Positions 37,471 through 46,737 of a DNA stretch of 64,000 nucleotides are shown in pieces; positions within the stretch are counted from its first letter, which is position 1, and each line of letters begins with the position of its first letter. Both the position numbers and the translations under genes were made by a program. This stretch comes from Streptococcus downei MFe28 (GTDB lineage: Bacteria; Bacillota; Bacilli; Lactobacillales; Streptococcaceae): assembly GCF_900459175.1 (NCBI RefSeq), contig NZ_UHFA01000002.1, positions 1,550,001 to 1,614,000 on the forward strand. Reading direction: 5' to 3'. A model generated the notes under the pieces. The model saw only the letters and a program-made list of their open reading frames with translations, searched no databases and was not told the DNA's origin.

Positions 37471-37960
37471 ATGATTTAAACTTCTCCAACCAGCGCTCTA
37501 TCATAGCCTGATTATCTCCCTTGAGGGTGAAATAAGAGCCACGAATAGTGCCAGCTAGTTTAGATTTTTGTCGTGCGAATTTAAAGCGGCCTTCCAGCTC
37601 GGCTGGCACTTCCATGCCGTCCGAGAGTTTGAGACCGACCGCTTCTTGGGATTGTCCAATTCGTAGAGCACATTAATAGCTAGGCCATCCTCATAAAAAA
37701 CATGTGTCCAGAGGATGCGGTCTTCTAGGAAGAGTTGGGCAATTTCTAAGGGCTTGGCCACAAAAACCAAATCCTTTTCTCGCTTGAGCAGGGCCTCAAT
37801 ATCAGCCATCAGTTTCAGTTCCGCTCGCTCAAATACTGGCTGAGTCTCAAAGTCTACCTTAAACTTATTCCAGAAATACCGGGCCTCAACCTGCTAGACT
37901 ATCAGCGACAGGGGAACTCTCTAAGCCTGTGCTTGATACATTTTTAAAATCAATTTTCAT
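37469..37960 (-). pseudogene. Broken conserved hypothetical gene
   Basis: From the ATG at 37960 (RBS GGAG) the frame reads MKIDFKNVSSTGLESSP and meets a stop. Another frame continues FETQPVFERAELKLMADIEA through to YELDN. A third gives AVGLKLSDGMEVPAE through to WLEKFKS and stop at 37469. At least two frame changes therefore break what was a protein of about 160 residues. It follows the Pr6Pr membrane-protein gene by 3 bp, so it was the last gene of that operon. I do not recognise the family. Confidence 0.75.
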
Positions 37961-37963
37961 TTT

Positions 37964-38611
37964 TTAACTCCTGCTTTTGCTGGCTAGGTCCAAGCCATAA
38001 TTGGCTAGACAAAAAAGATAACCCAGGATGAGGTAAAAAACAAAGAGTCCCAAACAATTTTTAAGGACAAAGCCCCAACCATACTTATAGACATTGACAA
38101 AGTAATAAGGGAAGGGACTGTCTACAGCACCTGGAATGGCCCACTTGGTCACAAAACCGTTAAAAAGAGCCAGGAAACTATAGGCTAATTGAAAAAGTAA
38201 CCAAGCGATAGGATCCCAAATTCTATAGTTTTTCCTTGGGTCAAATAGGAGACTATCAAGGAGAAAGCCCAAGGGAAGAATATAGTGAACCAAGAAATTC
38301 TCTAAATTCCAATAGGCTTGCGCTGTCACCAAAGGAGCCAAGAAGAAATGGTAAACGATAGGTAAACGATAAAGGGAATCAAAATCATTTACCGTCAAGC
38401 CACCCTTAAAGCGTAAAAATTTGTGACTGAGTAAAGTAGCCTCCTTCTTTTGAGCCATCCAGTATAGAGTGACTCCTAAAAATACGACGACGGCCAAGTT
38501 GGATAAAATGGTATAGTAAAGTAGCCTCCCTAGCCCATACTTAAAGAGCTGGAGGCCGAGACCCAAAATTCCCAGGATAAACAAGATTCTGCGGTAGTAT
38601 GTCACTAGCAT
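37964..38611 (-). CDS. Pr6Pr-type multi-pass membrane protein (copy 1)
   Basis: A 215-residue protein with about six membrane segments and short loops. Conserved points shared with the copy at 48182-48817: LLYYTILSNL, VYHFFLAP, NFLVHYILPLGFLLD, LLFD, ALFNGF..KW, SPFPYYFVNV and a final hydrophobic segment. I place it in the Pr6Pr / FAR-17a-like group by these features; its function is unknown. Its ATG overlaps the stop of the upstream DJ-1-family gene, so the two are translationally coupled. Confidence 0.75.
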   Translation of the reverse strand: MLVTYYRRILFILGILGLGLQLFKYGLGRLLYYTILSNLAVVVFLGVTLYWMAQKKEATLLSHKFLRFKGGLTVNDFDSLYRLPIVYHFFLAPLVTAQAYWNLENFLVHYILPLGFLLDSLLFDPRKNYRIWDPIAWLLFQLAYSFLALFNGFVTKWAIPGAVDSPFPYYFVNVYKYGWGFVLKNCLGLFVFYLILGYLFCLANYGLDLASKSRS

Positions 38612-39303
38612 TCCTCTTCTCCTAGCAGGAGGCCAGCCAGAGTTCTGGCTAATTCCTTAGTAGACTGTGGATTTTGCCCAGTTATCAGCTTGCCATCAGT
38701 CAAGACGTGAGAATGAAAGGGATTAGCCTCTACATAGTCGGCTCCCATTCTCTCCAATCGGTCTTGCAGGAGAAAGGGAACGTGGTCGCTATGGCCGACA
38801 TAAAGCTCTTCAGCATTGGAATAGCCTGTCACCCTTTTTCCTTCAACCCAGGCCTCGCCATCAACTTCAAGCTGGGGATTGGTCAGGGCTGCAGTACCAT
38901 GACAGATAGTCGCTACTGGCTTTTGGGCTGCGCTCATGGCTAAGATCCAGTCAGCTACCTGAGGATCGCGGGCAAAGTCATACATAGCCCCGTGCCCCCC
39001 TGTAAAATAAAGGCCCGAATAATCAGCTGGCTCAAGCTTGTCCAGAGCTAGTGAATTGACCAAGCTTGACATAAAAGCAAGGTCATCGTAATAATCCATG
39101 CTCTCTTGATCCATAAACTGCTCCGTCAGGCTAAAAGGATCCAGAGGAATTTCCCCTCCTTTAAGGCTGGCAATTTGATAGGGCAGACCTTTCTCTTCCA
39201 TGATGGCAATAAAATGCGTCAGCTCTCCCAACCAAAGGCCTGTTGGAATCTCCTGTCCCTCGTAATGGTTTTGATTGGTTGCTAAAATTAATAGTGGTTT
39301 CAT
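38605..39303 (-). CDS. DJ-1/PfpI superfamily protein (Hsp31/glyoxalase III-like)
   Basis: A 232-residue class I glutamine-amidotransferase-like protein. The nucleophile Cys lies in the elbow ATICHGTAAL, with Glu in the EGQEIPTGLW region and YFTGGHGAMYD typical of Hsp31/YDR533C-like members. Such proteins detoxify methylglyoxal or act as chaperones; which applies here is not known. It is the first gene of a three-gene operon with the Pr6Pr protein and the broken gene. Confidence 0.85.
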   Translation of the reverse strand: MKPLLILATNQNHYEGQEIPTGLWLGELTHFIAIMEEKGLPYQIASLKGGEIPLDPFSLTEQFMDQESMDYYDDLAFMSSLVNSLALDKLEPADYSGLYFTGGHGAMYDFARDPQVADWILAMSAAQKPVATICHGTAALTNPQLEVDGEAWVEGKRVTGYSNAEELYVGHSDHVPFLLQDRLERMGADYVEANPFHSHVLTDGKLITGQNPQSTKELARTLAGLLLGEEEC

Positions 39304-39652
39304 GATTCTCTCCCTCTCATGTTTAAAATACTGTGATTAGAGGACATAGCTTCCCAATCGCTTATGACCTCAACTTCTTAAATCGATAATGTTCCCACTT
39401 CTCTCTCCACAAAAAATCTCTAAAACGACCCAACCTGTCTCCCCAGACTTGCATCTCTCTGGAGTCGTTTTTTCAAAAATTTTATGATTGCTAGCCAATG
39501 AAAATCAAATTAGCCCAGGTGTAAGACTTGCTGGAAATACAAGTGCCAGCCAGAGCGAGTCCCTCAAGGGAAGATATTGATTTTAAAGGCGTATTATAAA
39601 AAGTATCTGAACTTACTAATTATACCCTGTTAGGAAAGGAAGAACAAGTAAA
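39304..39652. other. Intergenic stretch with a possible element relic
   Basis: No gene is seen. The segment at about 39494-39596 begins GCCAATGAAAATCAAATTAGCC and ends GATATTGATTTTAAAGGCGTAT in outline, like a worn copy of the ATACTC..GAGTAT repeat family with weak internal hairpins. This is a loose resemblance only. Confidence 0.35.
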
Positions 39653-39670
39653 AAAACCTTGGAAACAAGG
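39650..39670 (-). terminator. Terminator after the YjjG-like gene
   Basis: On the minus strand CCTTG-TTTC-CAAGG is followed by T7. Confidence 0.75.
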
Positions 39671-39708
39671 CATTTTAGGGTGGTTTTAAGTTATAGCTCA
39701 AATCATCC

Positions 39709-40410
39709 CTATTCACTCCTCTGACCATGAAGGAGTTGCAAGAGCTCTGAATAAGAGGTGACTGTGTAAGTCGGTATCGCTGGGCTGGTGTTTTCCTTTC
39801 TTTCAGGATTGTACCAAACCGTATCCAGACCAGCATTATTGCCACCTTGAATATCAGCAGTTAGACTATCGCCGATAAAAAGGGCCTGATCCTTAGCAAA
39901 TCCAGGAATCTGGTCTGCTAGCACTTGGAAGAATTCCTTATCAGGCTTTTGATAGCCTGTTTGTTCTGAAATAAAGACCTGCTTGAAATAGGGCTTAATA
40001 TCAGAAGCCCTCAGGCGACCTTCCTGAATACGCGTAATGCCGTTGGTTGCCCCGTATATCTGATAACCTGAGACTGTCAGTTCAGCTAGGAGCTCCTTAG
40101 CACCAGCAAAGGTCTGACCCTGATTCATCAAAAAGGACTGATACTTCTCAGCGTAGACCTTCCCGTCAACCACTTTACCAAAATGCTCAAAAAGTAGAGC
40201 AAAACGACTGTTGACCAGCTCTTCCTTTGAAATTTTCTTAGCCTCCAAATCCAGCCAGAGTTGCTGATTCATGGGCTTATAGTAGGCCTTATAGGCTGTC
40301 ACATCATCGACCTCTTCCGCCTCCAGCATTTGTGTCAGGGCAACTTCTTCCGCCGCTTCGAAGTCTAGGAGGGTGTGGTCAAGGTCGAAAAGTAAAAATT
40401 TATAGGTCAA
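39709..40410 (-). CDS. HAD-family nucleotidase, YjjG type
   Basis: A 233-residue HAD hydrolase. Motif I is LLFDLDHTLLDF, motif II is the Thr in GATNG, motif III is the Lys in YQKPDKEFF and motif IV is IGDSLTADIQGG. The pattern matches YjjG-type pyrimidine nucleotidases, which remove damaged nucleotides. The frame has no ATG start. The TTG at 40410 sits 7 nt after AAGGAG and is chosen; the next upstream TTG touches the RBS. Confidence 0.85.
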   Translation of the reverse strand: MTYKFLLFDLDHTLLDFEAAEEVALTQMLEAEEVDDVTAYKAYYKPMNQQLWLDLEAKKISKEELVNSRFALLFEHFGKVVDGKVYAEKYQSFLMNQGQTFAGAKELLAELTVSGYQIYGATNGITRIQEGRLRASDIKPYFKQVFISEQTGYQKPDKEFFQVLADQIPGFAKDQALFIGDSLTADIQGGNNAGLDTVWYNPERKENTSPAIPTYTVTSYSELLQLLHGQRSE

Positions 40411-40642
40411 ATTCAAGCTCCTTTCTGGGTAGCAAGGAATTATTTTGGGTGAGTTAATAAAACAGCCTTAGCGGTTAATCCTTTCCTTACTCCTTGCATT
40501 TTCCACTAGTATGCCAGCCACTAAAAGACTCGGCTTTTCCTCAACAGTCATTGACAGTTTCAAACTCCCAAGTCAGGCTTAGTTGAGCCCTACTCACTAG
40601 TGCCCAGCAAATTTCTTTAGGATAGCCCCTATTATACAATGA

Positions 40643-41497
40643 TTATAGTGATTTCTCCAGCTCCACCACTATCCGATTGCCAACAATATCCTCAATAAGC
40701 AAATCGTTCTCATTGGCTGCAAGCAAGGATTTAAGAGCCCGAGCTCTCTCTTCAATAGTTTTCAGATAAGCCGAGTCCTTGACAAATACTTGGACATGGT
40801 TGAGTCCAGGAAGGCCCTGACTTCGTTTAGCTAAACCTGGTCCAGCCCAGTGATTAAAGGCAAAATGATGGTGATAGCCACCATCAGCAATCCAACTGGC
40901 CGTTGAAAAGGCCTGATTTTCCTTAATCTCAAAGAGATGCCGATAAAAGGCTGATAGCTTGGCAGCATTAGAAACACTATAGTGGAAATGCCCCATCTTA
41001 GTTCCTGCTGGCATTTGATAGCCCGCATAATCGCCATGGGCTGATGCTAAAACACCATCGCCATCCATTTCTTCGGTGATACCCAAAATCTTATCACCCT
41101 GAATATCCCACTGCGGTACTGGCTTGTTGCGGTAGATTTCAATACCGTTGCCTTCGGTATCATTGAGGTAAATGGCTTCGCTGTAGCCATGGTCACTGGC
41201 ACCTTGCAGAGGGACATTATTAACCAAAGCATGTCGGAGGAAGTCTCCAAGGTCGCTACGACTGGGAAGTAAAATAGCAAAGTGATAGAGACCATAAGCT
41301 TCTACTTCACTTGCTGGCACTTCCTCCAATCGCAGCAGGTCAAGCCCGCTGTCCTTAATCCCCAAATTAACCCAGCCTTGACCTCGGTCCAATATTGCTA
41401 GTCCTAGGACCTGCTTGTAAAATCTAGTTTGTAGGTCCAAGTTAGCCACATTCAAGACCACTCGTCCTAATCGTATTCTTGATTGATAGTCGTACAT
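40643..41497 (-). CDS. VOC-superfamily dioxygenase-like protein (CatE-like)
   Basis: A 284-residue protein made of two glyoxalase/extradiol-dioxygenase modules (about 8-125 and 165-280). The His and Glu metal-ligand candidates are in GLYHFAILLP, GIEIYRN, GHFHYSV and VVELEK. CatE of Bacillus has the same layout and is a catechol 2,3-dioxygenase; activity here is not established. Monocistronic; RBS AAAGGAA. Confidence 0.75.
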   Translation of the reverse strand: MYDYQSRIRLGRVVLNVANLDLQTRFYKQVLGLAILDRGQGWVNLGIKDSGLDLLRLEEVPASEVEAYGLYHFAILLPSRSDLGDFLRHALVNNVPLQGASDHGYSEAIYLNDTEGNGIEIYRNKPVPQWDIQGDKILGITEEMDGDGVLASAHGDYAGYQMPAGTKMGHFHYSVSNAAKLSAFYRHLFEIKENQAFSTASWIADGGYHHHFAFNHWAGPGLAKRSQGLPGLNHVQVFVKDSAYLKTIEERARALKSLLAANENDLLIEDIVGNRIVVELEKSL

Positions 41498-41550
41498 TCT
41501 TTTCCTTTCTTAAGTCAGTTATAAATCTCTAATTAGTAATTATTGCTTCT

Positions 41551-41587
41551 AAATAAGAGGTTGGAATCTCGCTCCAACCTCTTATTT
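41551..41587 (-). terminator. Perfect hairpin after the Rrf2 gene
   Basis: AAATAAGAGGTTGGA and TCCAACCTCTTATTT form a perfect 15-bp stem with a 7-nt loop between two minus-strand genes. The T run is short. Confidence 0.7.
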
Positions 41588-41610
41588 GCTTCTTGCTTAG
41601 TTAGGACTTC

Positions 41611-42039
41611 TTAGCCACCAATATTTGCCAAAATTTCATCCATCATGTCCTGCAAGCTGATAGCCCTCATTTCATCGTAGGCAGCTTTCGCTACCCTCTG
41701 GTAAAAACTTGGTAGAACCTTAGGAACATTGCTACCGATTGGACAGTCAGGGTTGGTACTTTCGTCAACCTTAAGCAGGCCATCGGTTTCAACCGCCTCG
41801 AAGACATCATAAAAAGAAATGTCCTTGGGGGCCTTGGCCAACTGAGGCTTGGCTGCTCCCACCTTGGTAATCAAGAGACCTGCCTTACTGAGATTGGACA
41901 TCAGCCGACGAACAAGACCCGGATTGGTCCCAACAGAGTCGGCGATGGTCTGGCTGGAAATCTTAGGCAAGCGCTCCTGATTGAGGGCAATATAGCTTAA
42001 AATATGTAGAGCATCGCTCAGTTTATGAGATTGTTTCAT
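41611..42039 (-). CDS. Rrf2-family transcriptional regulator
   Basis: A 142-residue winged-helix protein: KLSDALHILSYIALN, then SQTIADSVGTNPGLVRRLMS as the recognition region. Only one Cys is present (NPDCPIG), so it lacks the three-Cys iron-sulfur site of IscR/NsrR and probably belongs to the YwnA-like redox-sensing branch. It lies next to a broken NADP-reductase gene on the same strand, which may once have been its target. Confidence 0.85.
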   Translation of the reverse strand: MKQSHKLSDALHILSYIALNQERLPKISSQTIADSVGTNPGLVRRLMSNLSKAGLLITKVGAAKPQLAKAPKDISFYDVFEAVETDGLLKVDESTNPDCPIGSNVPKVLPSFYQRVAKAAYDEMRAISLQDMMDEILANIGG

Positions 42040-42129
42040 CTTTAATCACTCCATTTATTCCTTCTCTAGTTATTACTATAGCCTATCCAAGGACAAATGG
42101 CAAATCTGAAAAAATCACACTTCGATGAC

Positions 42130-42675
42130 TTATTTAAAAATACCAAAGCCACCTGTCCAGGCAATTTTTTCTTGGGCAGCTAGGCTAATTTGTAAGAAGC
42201 CCATAGCTTCCAATTCACGTGCTCGTTTCAGACTACCAGCATCCATAGCTTGGACGTCGCCACCCTTGAGAGCCTCCATGATAGCTTCCTTAGCATCCGC
42301 ATGGTCAGAAGCAAAGAGGGCGGCTACCAGCTACCTTACCGCTTGCCAGAGTAGCGCCGAAGGTCGTATTGAAGCCTTTGACTACCTTAGCAGTTGGGCT
42401 GTTGCAGAAGAATCTGCTGGAACGGTCAATTCATCGAAGGTTTGGAAGTTGACAGGGTTAGTAATATCGATGACGATTTTACCAGCAAAATTCTCCTGGT
42501 TTGCCGCTGCGATGCCTTCAAGAGCTGGGTAAGGCACAGCCAAAACGATGATGTCGCCAAAGCTAGTCGCAGGTTCTTCCGTTGTTGAGAAGTTGACGCT
42601 GTTACCAGCTTTTTCAAAAACAGATGCGATGGCTGTCCCCATATTACCTTTACCAAAAATTGTTACTGTAGACAT
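42130..42675 (-). pseudogene. NADPH-dependent F420-reductase-like oxidoreductase, frameshifted
   Basis: The first 94 codons read as a Rossmann protein (VTIFGKGNMGTAIASVFEKAG, IIVLAVPYPAL, IVIDITNPVNF). At about 42390 the frame is lost. A second frame continues AKVVKGFNTTFGATLASGKVAG, and a third, from about 42335, gives ALFASDHADAKEAIMEALKG to GGFGIFK and stop at 42130. Two small indels therefore break a protein of about 180 residues. RBS TAGGAG at the start. Confidence 0.85.
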
Positions 42676-42879
42676 AGTTTTTTCTCCTATTTAAAAAATG
42701 ATTTATATAGATGTTTCTTTTTGTTTAACAGCTTATAGATATAGTATAACCTGTTGTTTTTAAAATGGCAATTATTTTGCTCAGAAATTGGAGATTAACT
42801 TTATTCCATCACTACTACTGAAAAAAGCCACCCTCTTGGATGACTTGTGAATTCTTGATATTTTGCTTTCATCAAGATC

Positions 42880-43383
42880 CTAAAAATTAGGAAATATCCT
42901 TGGGGGTCTTGGGCGAATGATGGCGACTATTAGGATAGGAAGCGAAATCACTTTACTTAGGAATTCAAGAATAGTTATAACCAAATAGCCTGTAGCATCT
43001 GCCTGCAAGAAATAGGCCATGGCTATCAGGAAAAGAATGAGGTCAACTGATACCGTTAGAATTAGAAAAGACTTGGTGATGATTTTATCCTTAAATAGGC
43101 TCAGGGAAAGCAGGGAAAAGAAGGGAGGGACTAGAATCAAGGCCAGCCCAAACAAGACGATAGGAAAAACCATTGCCACTGTCGTTATGACACCTGCCAT
43201 TTCTTCTTTAGAATAGGAGGTTGCCTGAAAATGCCCCGTTAAGGCCACACTCCAAATGACCATAAAAAGGATGGCCAAAATCTGAAAGACCAGGGCAAAC
43301 TTCAGCAAGCATCTAGTCTTTATCCTTGCCCTCTCTTCTATGGAAGGGCTTAGGAAGTCATCGTAGGGTTGAAAGAGATTCAT
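42880..43383 (-). CDS. Four-segment membrane protein of unknown function
   Basis: A 167-residue protein with four hydrophobic segments (about 28-50, 68-92, 103-125 and 132-155) and a basic C-terminus ending PRPPRIFPNF. No known domain recognised. The start at 43383 follows AGGAGG by 7 nt. Together with the larger membrane protein upstream it forms an operon, because its RBS directly follows that gene's restored stop codon. Confidence 0.65.
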   Translation of the reverse strand: MNLFQPYDDFLSPSIEERARIKTRCLLKFALVFQILAILFMVIWSVALTGHFQATSYSKEEMAGVITTVAMVFPIVLFGLALILVPPFFSLLSLSLFKDKIITKSFLILTVSVDLILFLIAMAYFLQADATGYLVITILEFLSKVISLPILIVAIIRPRPPRIFPNF

Positions 43384-43398
43384 ATTCAATCCTCCTTT

Positions 43399-44659
43399 TT
43401 AGGAATTTAAGTGATTAACCGGTGGGTTTGTAGGAGAGCCAACTGCTTGCCCAGCTTTTCTTTCCTGTCCAATCCTCTTATTGAGCATGACCAGAAACGT
43501 CATCAGGGCAATTTGCGAGGCCAAACTAAGAATGCCACCCATCCAGATTGACCAATTTTCTAGGCCCCCCTGCTTGAGTTACAAAGTAGGTGGGGACTTG
43601 TACAAGCAACCTAGTAGCTAGCGCGATTAGAATCCCAGTAGCTGGTAAACGATGGCGGATGTTTTTGACAGCTACAATTATGGGCAAGACTAGAGCAGCG
43701 ACATCAATGGCCCCCGAAATTAGACTGAATACAATCAAGAGGAAAATAATGGACATGAAAGAGCCGCTTCCCTCAAAGAATCCAGATTGAAATAAATAGG
43801 CAATGATAACAACTAGAGGATAAAGTAAGTCAACGTTGCCTGTCATGACTCCTGCTGAAATCATAAAGCCTATCGAAGCTACTTGCAAGCAAAAATCTAG
43901 AATGACGAGGTTAAGCGACCAAACAATCAATCCAGATGAAGGTTTTTTCACCATAGATTTTCCTTTCAAATTTGTCTTGACCTGAGCTGCTTCTTGGACC
44001 TTTGCAGGCAGGCTCCCTTCTTTTACCCTTTCCGGAATCTGTGGGCTTATATCGCCCCTGGTCAGAGAATTTTTGACTGCTGGTACCTTCTTGTTCATAA
44101 CCCCAGACACAGTTGGCTGGCTTTGATAGCTTAAGTCCCTTTTTTCTCGCCGAGCTTGTCCAAATAATCGACTAGCCAAAACCAGAGCGAAAATTTTTGA
44201 ACCCAGAAAAGCGAAAAAAGAGAAGTAGATTAGGATTACCACACTCTCTAACCTGAAGAGAATAGGGAGTAAAGCCAAAAAGGGAGTAAGAACCTGCAGA
44301 ACCAGACAGATGAAGAATCCCCTAAAAATAGATTTAGCATTCTTCCGACTACTAGCAGCAAAAAGACTAATACTGGTCGCAAGCCAGGTAAAGACCAAAT
44401 CAATTAAGCTAGCAGACATTAGGGCAAAGAGGTAAACCGCAAAAATACCAATCAATTGGGTAAATGATCCTATAAATTCTATAAACCTAGCCACATCACT
44501 GCCACCAGAACTTGTAGACAGGTCACCCAAGCTACTCGACTGAACGAATACCGTTGCAATCGTTATAGCGATGACTGAAAGAATCGGCCCAATCACCAGG
44601 CTGGTAATTTCCAAACCGAGCGCCCAATTAACAAGGGCATTTGAAGATTTCTTTTCCAT
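43399..44659 (-). pseudogene. Large membrane protein with a frame change at a six-G tract
   Basis: The continuous frame (43526-44659, 377 codons) has about nine membrane segments and ends abnormally in GGPRKLVNLDGWHS. Shifting frame at GGGGGG (43565-43570) gives GLENWSIWMGGILSLASQIA, then a membrane segment and a hydrophilic end PTNPPVNHLNS, with stop at 43399 immediately before the next gene's RBS. The shifted end is thus likely native. The protein also looks like two related halves (about 1-175 and 235-377) joined by a charged linker; AAAGGAAAATCT-ATG inside it could start a separate second protein. Function unknown. Confidence 0.65.
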
Positions 44660-44885
44660 ATTTTCACCTATAAATAATTTTCTGTTTAAATCACTGATAA
44701 ATTGAGAAGGTCAACCCGCAAACGATTTTTTAACACATTCCTATATTCTAAACTTGACTCCTAGATTGGGTTAAGGGTGCTCGAAGGGCTACATACTTAT
44801 CCAGCAAAATAAGCCGAGTCAAAAATACGGTTTTCCCCTTGGACTTCCTAGGCTTCCTATCTACAATAAACTTATCCTTTTCTTC

Positions 44886-44917
44886 AAAAAAAGGTGACAC
44901 CGCTAAGCCGTGCCACC
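44886..44917 (-). terminator. Terminator of tRNA-Thr
   Basis: GGTGgCAC pairs with GTGtCACC on the minus strand, followed by T7. Confidence 0.8.
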
Positions 44918-44933
44918 ACTTGTCTATGAAGAA

Positions 44934-45006
44934 TGCCGATTGCAGGAATTGAACCTACGACCTACGCGTTACGAGTGCGTTGCTCTACCTACTGAGCTAA
45001 ATCGGC
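44934..45006 (-). tRNA. tRNA-Thr (CGT)
   Basis: A 73-nt cloverleaf: acceptor GCCGATT / AATCGGC with discriminator A, D arm GCTC...GAGC, anticodon loop CTCGTAA (anticodon CGT) and T arm GTAGGTTCAATTCCTGC. The 3' CCA is not encoded. The last anticodon-stem pair is A-C. Confidence 0.9.
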
Positions 45007-45180
45007 TACTGCTCCTATAGTTTACCAATTTGTTACAGACCTGTCAAGATATTTACCTTGTTTTTTTCTTAAAAAAATTGGCTGAATTGGAATTGGCTTC
45101 TAACTAGCTACTGAACTCCCACAAAAAAGCTATTAAGTTAGGACAACCCACTTGAAAGAAACAAAAATTTCCGGCAAAAA

Positions 45181-45220
45181 TGTCATGTATAATTGACACT
45201 ATCTGATTTTCTGTTATACT
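45181..45220 (+). promoter_or_regulatory. Promoter and operator of the XRE regulator
   Basis: TTGACA (45193-45198), a 16-base spacer and TATACT (45215-45220). The -35 is part of an inverted repeat TGTCA (45181) / TGACA (45194-45198), and a further TGACA lies near 45239, suggesting autoregulation. Confidence 0.65.
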
Positions 45221-45255
45221 GGGGATGTAATATATATATGACATTGGGAGTAGAC

Positions 45256-45465
45256 ATGAATCGCGTTAAAGAATTTCGCCAGTTAAAAAAATTGTCGCAA
45301 CTGGCCTTGGCTAGGGAAATTGGTGTGGCTAGGCAAACTATCAATCTGATTGAAAATGGGAAGTACAACCCTTCGCTTGAACTTTGTATCAAGCTTGCTA
45401 AAAGTCTAGACACCGACCTTAACAGCCTCTTCTGGGAGGTCAGTGACAGGTCTCCAAGAGACTAA
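45256..45465 (+). CDS. Small XRE-family helix-turn-helix regulator
   Basis: A 69-residue regulator that is almost only the DNA-binding domain: RVKEFRQLKKLSQLALAREI, then the recognition helix VARQTINLIENGKYNPS. This type usually precedes a membrane protein of the DUF3278 group in streptococci, and a broken one follows. The start at 45256 is set by GGGAG five bases before the ATG; longer frames run into the promoter. Confidence 0.85.
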   Translation: MNRVKEFRQLKKLSQLALAREIGVARQTINLIENGKYNPSLELCIKLAKSLDTDLNSLFWEVSDRSPRD

Positions 45466-45662
45466 TACTCTTCAAAAATCAAAACTATCCCACGGATAAA
45501 GTTACTCTATAGTTTTCATTAGAGTGACTACGAAAACTACGATTGTAGTTTTCTATATCCCTGACTAACTCTGTATAAACTGTGGTAACGACAGTTTATA
45601 CCTCGTGTCGCATCGTTAACTCACTTTGCCGTACTTGCTGAGGAAAGCAAAGCTTTCCCTTT
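45465..45662. repeat. Hairpin-array element, truncated (copy E)
   Basis: It begins within the XRE stop codon (ATACTCTTCAAAAATC) and follows the 30002 element through the hairpins GAAAACTAC / GTAGTTTTC, AAACTG / CAGTTT and GGAAAGC / GCTTTCC, then stops abruptly at 45662 where a gene remnant begins. The right end is missing. Confidence 0.8.
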
Positions 45663-45934
45663 TGGCAGTCTAGAAAGTCTGTTGATTTTGATGAAGAAAA
45701 ATATATGAGACTCAGGCAGAATACAACAAGCAAGTTAAAATATTTAGGAAAGGAATCCTTTTTGGAACCTTACTTTTTCTCTTCTTCATGTATGTTATCA
45801 TTCCTCTTGATGAGCACAAGAAGGACTATTGGGACTACCTTTTGACGCCCAAGCACATTATTGCTAGTCTTTGTGCCGGATTGATTTGGGGCCTATTGAT
45901 GTACTATTTCCTCAGACCTAGAAAATTTTTTTAA
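45662..45934 (+). pseudogene. Remnant of a small membrane protein
   Basis: A frame reading SRKSVDFDEEKYMRLRQ is followed after a frame change (about 45715) by EYNKQVKIFRKGI, a membrane segment, IIPLDEHKKDYWD, a second membrane segment and FLRPRKFF with stop at 45932. The N-terminus is replaced by the truncated repeat element. It probably belonged to the XRE operon. Confidence 0.6.
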
Positions 45935-45949
45935 AAAAGGAAGGCGAAA

Positions 45950-46723
45950 ATGAAACTTTGGACGAATCTAAAAAATAGCATAAGTCTAGAATCAGGTTAT
46001 GATGAATTGCAAAAGGAAATTTTCAATGAATTTGATGCTAGAGCTTACCGGTTAGGGAGATTGATTTCAGCACTTCCCAACTTTATATTCTTTCTCTTGA
46101 TTTTCAAGTGGCCCTTGGCTTCAGCCATCGGATTCTTTACCACCTATATCATCCAAGCCTTCTTTCAACTCAGATTGGAAAGGCAAAAAATTAGAAGGTT
46201 GCGACAACTTCAATTGGATAAAGTTTATATTGAAGATGTCGAATATCATGCCACTCTAAGAAAATGGAAAATGGGTGCTACTATTTTTGGTGCAAGCATA
46301 TCTGCACTCTTCACCCCCGTCATGATTTTGACTTATAGTCTTTTAAGAGGCCAATCATTTTTAGCTAGCCTCTTCTCAGCGTAGTCTGTTATTTTCTTAT
46401 TATTTATGGCTGTTAATGGCTTATCTTTCTACTTTCTTATAAAGAGAAAGATAAGAGTCGAAAGCACTGAAAATATCGAAGATACAGAAGAACAGCTTCG
46501 AGAAACTATCAAGCTTAAGGGTTGGATAAAATTCCTTGGACTATTTTTCCTTATGTCTATCCTTATCTTCCTCCTAGACCTCTTTATGGCTAAAGATCCT
46601 GCACTCGTCTTCCAACATCCACTAAAACCTATCAGACACGCCCTTCCAATCAGCCTTATTGTAACAATTATTAGCTATTTCACCGGTAGCATAAACAGTC
46701 CCCCTAGTAAGAAAAAGAAATAG
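45950..46723 (+). pseudogene. DUF3278-like membrane protein interrupted by one TAG
   Basis: A single frame of 257 codons starts at 45950 (RBS AAGGAAGG), broken only by TAG at 46382-46384 (codon 145). The N-part has the cytoplasmic ESGYDELQKEIFNEFDARAY segment typical of DUF3278 and three or four membrane segments. After the stop the same frame carries on with LFMAVNGLSFYFLI, a charged linker and two more membrane segments to 46723. The XRE-DUF3278 pairing supports the assignment. Confidence 0.75.
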
Positions 46724-46737
46724 GCTAGCTAAAATTC

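Noticed and set aside
44660..44885. Possible small RNA or gene between the membrane-protein operon and tRNA-Thr
   Set aside because: No promoter-terminator pair, frame or strong hairpin apart from the tRNA terminator.
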